Shown piece by piece: positions 58,963-64,000 of a stretch of DNA of 64,000 nt (positions within the stretch are counted from its first letter, which is position 1; each line of letters opens with the position of its first letter). The position numbers and the translations under genes were made by a program. A model generated the notes under the pieces. That model did not search any database and was not told the DNA's origin. It saw only the letters and a list, made by a program, of their open reading frames with translations. The stretch covers positions 1 through 64,000 of the forward strand of contig NZ_VNIP01000018.1 of assembly GCF_008370325.1 (NCBI RefSeq). The letters run 5' to 3'. Source of the DNA: Martinezella tropici (GTDB taxonomy: Bacteria; Pseudomonadota; Alphaproteobacteria; Rhizobiales; Rhizobiaceae).

Positions 58963-59427
58963 TTATTCGCGCTCGCCTGCGAGCGCCGGCACCACGACCA
59001 CGGTGTCCTCCGCCATAAGCATGCGCCCGTCCTGCGCCCGCAGCTCCAGCCGCCGCACCGGCATATGCGTCGCCCTATCGACCAGCGTCACATGCGGCTC
59101 ATCCGGCGCGAAGAAGAAATCCTCGCCCCATTGGCGAAGCGCGACCAGCAGCGGAAACAGGCCCTGCCCCTTCTGCGTCAGCACATATTCCTGATAGGGG
59201 CTGCCATCGGAGGCCGGCACGGTATCGAGGATGCCGTGGGCGACGAGATTGCGCAGCCGGGCCGAAAGGATGTTCTTGGCAAGGCCGAGGCTTTTCTGAA
59301 ATTCGCCGAAGCGGCGCAGGCCGTCGAAGGCATCGCGGATGATCAGCAGCGACCACCAGTCACCGATCGCATCCAGTGGCCGCGCCACCCCGCACATCGA
59401 ATCCTTATGGCTCACTCTCTTGGCCAT
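58963..59427 (-). CDS. HxlR-family transcriptional regulator
   Basis: A 154-residue winged-helix regulator. CGVARPLDAIGDWWSLLIIRDAFDGLRRFGEFQKSLGLAKNILSARLRNLVAHGIL holds the recognition helix. YVLTQKGQGLFPLLVALRQWGEDF is the typical dimerising end. It has an additional C-terminal extension of about 40 residues. Cys12 lies at the usual redox-sensing spot of this family, though the role is not shown. It diverges from an alpha/beta hydrolase gene, its likely target. Confidence 0.9.
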   Translation of the reverse strand: MAKRVSHKDSMCGVARPLDAIGDWWSLLIIRDAFDGLRRFGEFQKSLGLAKNILSARLRNLVAHGILDTVPASDGSPYQEYVLTQKGQGLFPLLVALRQWGEDFFFAPDEPHVTLVDRATHMPVRRLELRAQDGRMLMAEDTVVVVPALAGERE

Positions 59428-59548
59428 GCCGCCCTGCCCTCGCCTGTTTCCATACCTGCCGATGCCTCATCAGGAACGCAATCAAGCGCCAACATCGACA
59501 GCGCAATATAGCGGTTGCAAACTAAAACTACAAGGGATACTGGAATCA

Positions 59549-59567
59549 TGGTTTCAAATTAAAACCA
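59549..59567. promoter_or_regulatory. Candidate HxlR operator
   Basis: TGGTTT-7 nt-AAACCA is an inverted repeat just upstream of the hydrolase ribosome site, in the 156-bp divergent spacer. A second, looser GTTGCAAACTAAAAC lies about 40 nt earlier. HxlR proteins usually bind such AT-rich inverted repeats. Confidence 0.4.
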
Positions 59568-59583
59568 CGTTAGGAGAACAATT

Positions 59584-60504
59584 GTGATTCCTGCTAATGA
59601 GACATTCGCCGGCACATTCCCCTTCGCTCCGCATTTCACCGATGCACCTGGCTTCCGAATGCACTACGTCAACGAAGGGCCGCGCGACGGCGATGTCATT
59701 CTCTGCCTGCATGGCGAACCGACCTGGGGCTATCTGTTTCGCCATCTGATCTCGACGCTGAGCCCTACGCATCGCGTCGTCGTTCCCGACCATATGGGCT
59801 TCGGCAAGAGCGAAACGCCTGAAGGACGCAGCTATTGGCTACAGGATCACATCGCCAATCTGGAGGCCTTCGTGCTCGCACTCGGCCTCACCGACATCAC
59901 CCTCGTCATGCATGATTTCGGCGGCCCGGTCGGCATGGGCTTTGCCGCCCGCCACCCCGAGCGCATCCGCCGCATCATCTCGACAAACGGCCCGACGCCC
60001 TTCGGCCAGCCGGATGTTGTCGATCGGGCGATAGCGAACACCACCCAATCGCCCTGGTTTCAATGGATCATCAAGGCCGAAGCCGACGGCACCCTCGAAC
60101 CGGTGCTCAACAATCTCGGCTTCAACATCCTCAGCATGCTCAAGCTCAATGGCTTCGAGGACAACGCCATCATCACCGACACCTGGCTCAAAGCCTACGG
60201 CACTCCTTTTATGAGCGCGGCTGAGTGCCTCGGCGCGCTCGGCTGGGCCAAAGGCTTTGCGACCGGCGCCCATCAATTCGAAACGCCCGATCCTGCAGCC
60301 GAGCGCATCATCCGCAGCAAACCAGCGCTCGCCATATGGGGCGAGGCGGACCGGACGTTGCATGCCGAGCATTTCCTGCCACTCTTCTCCGCCCTCTTCC
60401 CGTCTGCCCCCATCGAGCGCCTGCCAGGCATCGGCCATTATTGCTTCGAAGATGCCCCGGAAACCATCTCGAACCTGATCGCGGACTTCCTGCGGCGGGC
60501 CTGA
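59584..60504 (+). CDS. Alpha/beta hydrolase, haloalkane dehalogenase-like
   Basis: A 306-residue alpha/beta-fold hydrolase. LCLHGEPTWGYLFRHL carries the oxyanion/halide region (Glu45-Pro-Thr-Trp48). The nucleophile is Asp111 in VMHDFGGPVG. The catalytic His is in LPGIGHYCFEDAPE. An Asp nucleophile is the mark of dehalogenases and epoxide hydrolases. HGEPTW favours dehalogenases, but the Trp normally after the nucleophile is Phe112 here, so halide binding may be altered. The start is GTG 59584 with AGGAG 8 nt upstream. It is divergent from an HxlR regulator. Confidence 0.85.
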   Translation: MIPANETFAGTFPFAPHFTDAPGFRMHYVNEGPRDGDVILCLHGEPTWGYLFRHLISTLSPTHRVVVPDHMGFGKSETPEGRSYWLQDHIANLEAFVLALGLTDITLVMHDFGGPVGMGFAARHPERIRRIISTNGPTPFGQPDVVDRAIANTTQSPWFQWIIKAEADGTLEPVLNNLGFNILSMLKLNGFEDNAIITDTWLKAYGTPFMSAAECLGALGWAKGFATGAHQFETPDPAAERIIRSKPALAIWGEADRTLHAEHFLPLFSALFPSAPIERLPGIGHYCFEDAPETISNLIADFLRRA

Positions 60505-60744
60505 ACACTGCGGTTCAGGATCGAATTCGAAGCAAAGCGCAGGAGCGAGAAAGCCTTCCCGCTTCTGTCAACCACGACATGGCTCGGCCCCTGCCCGCCC
60601 TCGCCGCGACATGGCGCTTTGAGAAAGCTATCGAGAGCCGGCGAACGACAGCTGATATCGACTGATTCAATACCCATCCAATTGACATTCTCCACGGCTG
60701 TGACACCGTTCCGGCTGATTGCTGACCCAGCGTTTTGAGGCAAA

Positions 60745-61140
60745 ATGACAAAACGATCGCAAGCCGTTATCACTACAGCCGAAGAGCGCCCGCGCGACGG
60801 ATGGAACGACCCCGTCCATGGCTCCATATCCTGGCACACGCTGCTCAGCAGCGACATCACCCCCACCGACAGCATGAGCGCCGGCATCGCCGAACTGACA
60901 CCCGGCGGCGAACTCAAGCCGCATCGCCACGACCCATCGGAAATCTACTTCATCTTCGAGGGAACCGGCATCGTCCGGATCGACGGAGAGGAGACGACGG
61001 TCACGGCCGGCACAACGGTCTTCATCCCCGGCAACGCCGAACACGGCATCCGCAACGAATCGTCAGCCAATTTGAAATTCTTCTATGTATTCCCGACGGG
61101 GTCTTTTGCGGATGTGGTCTATCGGTTTCCGGAGGGTTGA
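60745..61140 (+). CDS. Cupin-domain protein
   Basis: A 131-residue single-domain cupin. Motif 1 reads GGELKPHRHDPSEIYFIFEGTGIVRIDG with metal ligands His, His and Glu. Motif 2 reads PGNAEHGIRNES with the last His. LKFFYVFPTGSFADVVYRF ends the barrel. It is probably a metalloenzyme or small-molecule-binding protein, with substrate not predictable. ATG 60745 has GAGG 7 nt upstream. It follows the hydrolase by 240 bp on the same strand. Confidence 0.85.
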   Translation: MTKRSQAVITTAEERPRDGWNDPVHGSISWHTLLSSDITPTDSMSAGIAELTPGGELKPHRHDPSEIYFIFEGTGIVRIDGEETTVTAGTTVFIPGNAEHGIRNESSANLKFFYVFPTGSFADVVYRFPEG

Positions 61141-61504
61141 GGCGTTTTGGTTCACTCACTCGCCCTCAGATCGCCTAAGAAGAGCTGCTAGCTAGGTATC
61201 GCGCCGAGAAGTGGACTCGACGCATGCCCAAAACGTCCCAATGGCGCTCCGGCCACCAGGCCACCTCAAAAGCGCGCCGCGGTCACGCCAGCCGGGCGGC
61301 TTTCTGAATCATAAACGAAAGCCTCAGTCATCCATCATATTGAATTTAAATCGATTCTATTTTGAAGATTGATTTTCCGGCAAAATCAGCCTGTTTTGTC
61401 AAGGCCCTATTGTAGAAATCTTACAAATCCGTCACTATATGAAAGTAACGAAGCGTAGCGACTCTGAGTCGCTGCGCTATTTTGATTCAACGAAGGAGAA
61501 CGCC
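61141..61504. other. Promoter and leader region of the Panacea operon
   Basis: These 364 bp without a family-matching gene become markedly AT-rich from about 61320. A hairpin (GCGTAGCGAC 61453-61462 with 61468-61477, one G.U pair, then TATTTT) lies 28 nt before the first ATG and may end the upstream transcript or attenuate the next. TTGTCA at about 61397 and AT-rich sequence 17 nt later could be a promoter, with low confidence. Confidence 0.4.
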
Positions 61505-61591
61505 ATGTCTGCATATGCTAAAAGCAAGAATTTTTCTTGCTGCATTTCTACTGACGGCCCTCTCGTTTTGGCTGACGGGGGCGGTGTATGA
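61505..61591 (+). CDS. Possible 28-aa leader peptide overlapping the Panacea gene
   Basis: ATG 61505 has a near-ideal ribosome site (AAGGAG, 6 nt spacing). The frame runs 28 codons (MSAYAKSKNFSCCISTDGPL...) and its TGA overlaps the ATG of the Panacea gene (ATGA, 61588-61591). The Panacea ATG itself has no ribosome site, so its translation may depend on coupling to this leader. An alternative frame across the same bases (ATG 61515) encodes a signal-peptide-like stretch and cannot be excluded. Confidence 0.45.
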   Translation: MSAYAKSKNFSCCISTDGPLVLADGGGV

Positions 61592-62103
61592 CACTTCCAA
61601 ATCTTCCGCCTCAGTCTTTCGTTTACAAGCCGAGTTGGGTTGCAAACACCTTCATTTGGAGAGCAGCTGAAGACAAGGTATATGACATTGATCCGCTAAA
61701 GATCCAAAAGCTGGTTTATTGCATGCATGGATGGAGGCTTGCCACGGCTGGCATACCAGCAGTCGGAGAAAATTTTGAGGCATGGCCGAATGGGCCGGTG
61801 CTAGCGAATTTGTACCATAAATTCAAGCATTACAGGTGGAATACAATAACCGAATACGCAACTGACGTCGATCCAGCAACTGGTGAGGTCAAGGCACTTA
61901 TGGTGCCCCGATCTGATGAACAGTTTTTTGCGGTATTTGACCGTGTATGGACAAAATATAAGGGACTAAGTGGAAAACAACTTTCTGATCTCACACATCA
62001 GCAAGGCACACCTTGGTCACTAGCGCGCGAACGCGGTCAGCAGTATATCTACAATGAAGATATACAACGTCACTTCGTGGAGCTAGCAACCAAGAATGTC
62101 TGA
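61588..62103 (+). CDS. Panacea-domain (SocA-like, DUF4065) putative antitoxin
   Basis: A 171-residue protein with the Panacea/DUF4065 fold. VANTFIWRAAEDKVYDIDPLKIQKLVYCMHGWRLATAG is the conserved L-x-KL-L/VY-x2-HGW region. AWPNGPVLANLYHKFKHY is the family's W-x-GPV-x3-LY block, and LSDLTHQQGTPWSLARERG is the L-S-x-LTH-x3-PW-x2-A motif. Family members are antitoxins in Panacea toxin-antitoxin pairs or ClpXP adaptors (Caulobacter SocA). The following small membrane-protein gene overlaps by 8 nt, so it is the likely toxin. Codon use is noticeably less GC-rich than in neighbouring genes, pointing to transfer. Confidence 0.85.
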   Translation: MTLPNLPPQSFVYKPSWVANTFIWRAAEDKVYDIDPLKIQKLVYCMHGWRLATAGIPAVGENFEAWPNGPVLANLYHKFKHYRWNTITEYATDVDPATGEVKALMVPRSDEQFFAVFDRVWTKYKGLSGKQLSDLTHQQGTPWSLARERGQQYIYNEDIQRHFVELATKNV

Positions 62104-62470
62104 TGGGCAGCCGGGAACCGTTTCTCTTGAAAGCATTACTAACACACCAGTAACGGCCAACTCGAATGGTTCGCAACCCCTGCCCAAAGATGTCGACCCA
62201 TTTACAGGCCGGCGAGACGAAAAATTAGACCAACATCTTGGCAGAGTGGGCCGCTTTATCGGAGGCGGCCCCGAAAAGGCTGGCAACATTGCCTATGCCG
62301 TAATCGTTGTATCTTTTATCGTACTTATCGTAGGCGCTGTAGCCTCGGCCTACGTTGGAACGGACAAGCTAGTTGCCGTATACGATCGAGTCGTCACAGG
62401 CGCGTTTTCTATCATTACAGGCGCTATGGGCTACCTTTTCGGTAAGAGCGGATCCTCTACCAAAGAATAA
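62096..62470 (+). CDS. Small membrane protein, putative toxin partner of the Panacea gene
   Basis: A 124-residue protein. The first 60 residues are polar and probably disordered (MSDGQPGTVSLESITNTPVT...). A strong membrane helix follows at about 66-88 (AYAVIVVSFIVLIVGAVASAYV). A weaker second hydrophobic segment spans 97-116 (YDRVVTGAFSIITGAMGYLFG). I recognise no family. Overlap with the Panacea gene by 8 nt indicates coupled expression. Membrane-acting toxins are among the partners reported for Panacea antitoxins, so toxicity by membrane disruption is a reasonable guess. A holin-like or immunity role is possible. Confidence 0.7.
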   Translation: MSDGQPGTVSLESITNTPVTANSNGSQPLPKDVDPFTGRRDEKLDQHLGRVGRFIGGGPEKAGNIAYAVIVVSFIVLIVGAVASAYVGTDKLVAVYDRVVTGAFSIITGAMGYLFGKSGSSTKE

Positions 62471-62536
62471 TGCGGTTATCATAACCGCTGCTTTTCAGCC
62501 ATATTTCGTCCAAAATATAATATTTTCAAATAGATA

Positions 62537-62626
62537 TGGCGGAGAGGGTGGGATTTGAACCCACGATACCCTTGCAGGTATGCCGCATTTCGAGTGCGGT
62601 GCATTCGACCACTCTGCCACCTCTCC
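62537..62626 (-). tRNA. tRNA-Ser (anticodon CGA)
   Basis: On the minus strand GGAGAGG pairs with CCTCTCC, followed by G and an encoded CCA. The anticodon arm CCGCA-CTCGAAA-TGCGG gives anticodon CGA. A long variable arm (CATACCTGCAAGGGTATC) marks a class II tRNA. The T arm is GGGTTCAAATCCC. Length is 90 nt. Its 3' end faces the Panacea pair 66 bp away. Confidence 0.95.
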
Positions 62627-62723
62627 GGTTATGCTGGTCGGCGCTTGTTCGGCGCGGGCTGTCTCATAGCGACAGACGACGGGGATGGCAAGGGCGAATA
62701 TGAAAGCTTTTCATCCTTTTGCC

Positions 62724-62750
62724 TTGACAGATCAGGGACGCTTATATATC
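62724..62750 (+). promoter_or_regulatory. Candidate rplU promoter
   Basis: A consensus -35 TTGACA (62724-62729) is followed by TATATC at 62745-62750 with 15-nt spacing, or by overlapping AT-rich hexamers with 16-17 nt. It lies about 180 nt before the rplU ATG, giving a long leader suited to r-protein control. Confidence 0.5.
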
Positions 62751-62932
62751 CCGTGCGACGCAATAGGTGTGGATAAGTCCGCGCCTTGCCCGCCCTGCTT
62801 CGCGCAGGGTTTCACCGGCAGATCTTTTTGAAGGCTCAAGCCTTTGGAATCCCTGCTAAGTTTCGACTGATAAAAAGACGGCCGCTTGTCCCTCGTGGCA
62901 AGAGAGCCGGAACGAACATGAAAGGATAAAAA

Positions 62933-63250
62933 ATGTTCGCAGTCATCAAGACCGGCGGTAAGCAGTACCGTGTGGCAGCCAACGACGTGCTGACCATCGA
63001 GAAGCTCGAAGTCACCGCCGGCGGCACCGTAGAATTCACCGAAGTCCTCGTTATCGGCGAAGGCGCCGACGCTGCGATTGGTGCTCCCTTCGTCAAGGGC
63101 GCTTCCGTCAAGGCCGAAGTGGTCGAGCACAACCGCGGCAAGAAGGTCATCGCCTTCAAGAAGCGCCGCCGTCAGAACTCGAAGCGTTCGCGCGGCCATC
63201 GCCAGCATCACACGGTCGTCCGCATCACGGACATCGTGGCTGCCAAGTAA
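62933..63250 (+). CDS. rplU: 50S ribosomal protein L21
   Basis: A 105-residue ribosomal protein: MFAVIKTGGKQYRVAANDVLTIEKL at the N-terminus and the basic KVIAFKKRRRQNSKRSRGHRQHHTVVRI near the end, the L21 signature. It has full family length. AAAGGATAAAAA precedes the ATG. It is co-transcribed with rpmA 32 bp downstream. Confidence 0.98.
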   Translation: MFAVIKTGGKQYRVAANDVLTIEKLEVTAGGTVEFTEVLVIGEGADAAIGAPFVKGASVKAEVVEHNRGKKVIAFKKRRRQNSKRSRGHRQHHTVVRITDIVAAK

Positions 63251-63282
63251 GTAACGGGATCAAGGTTTAAAGGAGAACTCCA

Positions 63283-63552
63283 ATGGCACACAAAAAAGCT
63301 GGCGGTTCCTCGCGCAACGGTCGCGATTCCGAATCCAAGCGCCTTGGCGTGAAGAAGTTCGGCGGCGAAGCCGTCATCGCAGGCAACATCATCGTGCGTC
63401 AGCGCGGCACGCAGTGGCACCCCGGTTCCAACGTTGGCCTCGGCAAGGATCACACGATTTTTGCGCTTACGGCGGGCAACGTGAACTACCGTACGAAGGC
63501 CAATGGCCGCGTGTACGTGTCTGTAATGCCGAAAGCGGAAGCAGCGGAATAA
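63283..63552 (+). CDS. rpmA: 50S ribosomal protein L27
   Basis: An 89-residue ribosomal protein with the conserved start MAHKKAGGSSRNGRDSESKR and GGEAVIAGNIIVRQRGTQWHPG. The N-terminal tail reaches the peptidyl-transferase centre. No cleavable N-terminal extension is present. A terminator follows about 65 nt downstream. Confidence 0.98.
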   Translation: MAHKKAGGSSRNGRDSESKRLGVKKFGGEAVIAGNIIVRQRGTQWHPGSNVGLGKDHTIFALTAGNVNYRTKANGRVYVSVMPKAEAAE

Positions 63553-63617
63553 GCCGGTAGCGCTCTAAAACAGCCGGCGTCTCATCGACCCGGCTGACGC
63601 TACAAGGTTCAGTCAAG

Positions 63618-63657
63618 AAAAAGGGGAGATGGGGCGCCATCTCCCCTTTTTCTTTAC
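63618..63657 (+). terminator. Intrinsic terminator after rplU-rpmA
   Basis: A 15-nt arm (63618-63632) pairs perfectly with 63637-63651 around a 4-nt loop, ending in TTTTTCTTT. It closes the ribosomal-protein operon before the acetyltransferase gene. Confidence 0.92.
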
Positions 63658-63680
63658 CCTCAACCAAGGAGGACTGAACC

Positions 63681-64000
63681 ATGCAAGGCGAATTGTTAAG
63701 GGAAGACCAATCAAGGTCTCCCGAAGAACGGCTGAGGCCGGACAGGTTAAGGACCGATTGCCCCGTCTTACTGTCGGAAAGGCTCGTTCTGCGCGCCCCT
63801 CACGAAGAAGACATCGACGCCCTTGCCCATCTCGCCAACAACGCCAACGTCGCCACTATGGTATCGCGTATGCCGCACCCGTATACGACCAATGATGCCG
63901 CCGATTTCGTGCGACGCACGAAGCTTGGCGAGATTGGCAAGTGCGTCTATGCGATTACCAAAGCCGACAACGGCGCCTTTCTCGGTTGCTGCGGGGTAGA
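63681..64000 (+). CDS. GNAT-family N-acetyltransferase, truncated by window end
   Basis: ATG 63681 has a perfect AAGGAGG 8 nt upstream. The visible 106 residues include a 30-residue polar lead (MQGELLREDQSRSPEERLRP...). They continue with LLSERLVLRAPHEEDIDALAHLANNANVATMVSRMPHPYT and ADFVRRTK, the N-terminal half of a RimJ/RimL-type GNAT acetyltransferase (Acetyltransf_3). The acetyl-CoA loop lies beyond the window. Rhizobial genomes often have a GNAT gene here between rpmA and obg, to my recollection. The substrate is unknown. Confidence 0.85.
   Translation, partial: MQGELLREDQSRSPEERLRPDRLRTDCPVLLSERLVLRAPHEEDIDALAHLANNANVATMVSRMPHPYTTNDAADFVRRTKLGEIGKCVYAITKADNGAFLGCCGV

Noticed and set aside
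61482..61670. 62-codon frame with a signal-peptide-like start overlapping the Panacea gene
   Set aside because: Ribosome site favours ATG 61505 in another frame, and the tail of this frame overlaps the conserved Panacea coding sequence. Kept only as an alternative for the leader.
61141..62626. Prophage or integrative element at tRNA-Ser
   Set aside because: No integrase, no duplicated tRNA 3' end on the far side, and only two cargo genes are visible. A small transferred islet is as far as the evidence goes.
62630..62932. Named riboswitch or L21 leader upstream of rplU
   Set aside because: A hairpin-capable stretch near 62878-62915 exists, but I cannot match it to a known leader, so only the promoter is listed.
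1..64000. CRISPR array, rRNA operon or insertion sequence
   Set aside because: No regularly spaced short repeats, no rRNA-like sequence and no transposase motif were seen on reading through.

Overview
The window looks like the chromosome of a fast-growing Rhizobium or a close relative (Rhizobiaceae). It is GC-rich and carries near-canonical rhizobial versions of pyruvate carboxylase, the cyclic beta-1,2-glucan genes ndvA and ndvB, a RopA-type porin, exoB/galE, and the rplU-rpmA-GNAT order. Genus-level placement rests on protein resemblance recalled from memory. No search was run.

Layout. 1-2.1 kb: 3' end of a TetR regulator, a perfect palindrome, a leader with attenuator-like hairpins, and a Bcr/CmlA-type MFS exporter. 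2.2-6.5 kb: pyc (probable TTG start) behind a LuxR-type solo regulator. 6.9-20.3 kb: cyclic glucan locus with ndvA (exporter), ropA (porin), opgC (glucan substitution) and the giant ndvB (synthase). 20.3-21.9 kb: about 1 kb without convincing genes, one copy of a dispersed repeat and two small ORFs. 21.9-28.3 kb: dipeptide-type ABC operon headed by an M19 dipeptidase. 28.4-32.4 kb: CUT2 sugar/cyclitol ABC operon. 32.4-36.0 kb: DUF1993 protein, phosphonate monoester hydrolase-like enzyme, exoB, and two overlapping mini-genes.

36.2-48.9 kb is a surface-polysaccharide (probably O-antigen) cluster. It holds a UDP-HexNAc 6-dehydrogenase, a QuiNAc-type 4-reductase, a priming phosphoglycosyl transferase, an O-antigen ligase/polymerase-type protein, GT4 glycosyltransferases (one a 969-aa tandem enzyme), a coiled-coil protein, rmd-like and gmd genes, and another GT4. 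A tRNA-Gln(CUG) follows.

49.4-53.8 kb is the most interesting block. An ECF sigma factor and its DUF1109 anti-sigma diverge from a bufferin-type copper RiPP operon: two tandem BufA precursors, the MNIO/DUF692 maturase, the DUF2063 partner and a DoxX protein. Both divergent promoters share a GTAAC(A/G)-N16-CGTA signature. 53.8-61.1 kb holds a PhyH-like dioxygenase, a DUF1003 membrane protein, a TetA/TetR pair with two operator-like palindromes, a flavin-reductase-like protein, an HxlR regulator divergent from an alpha/beta hydrolase, and a cupin protein.

61.4-62.5 kb is an AT-richer Panacea (SocA-like) gene overlapping a small membrane-protein gene, a probable toxin-antitoxin pair, next to tRNA-Ser(CGA). 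The window ends in rplU, rpmA and a truncated GNAT acetyltransferase gene.

There is no CRISPR array, rRNA, transposase or integrase that I can see.
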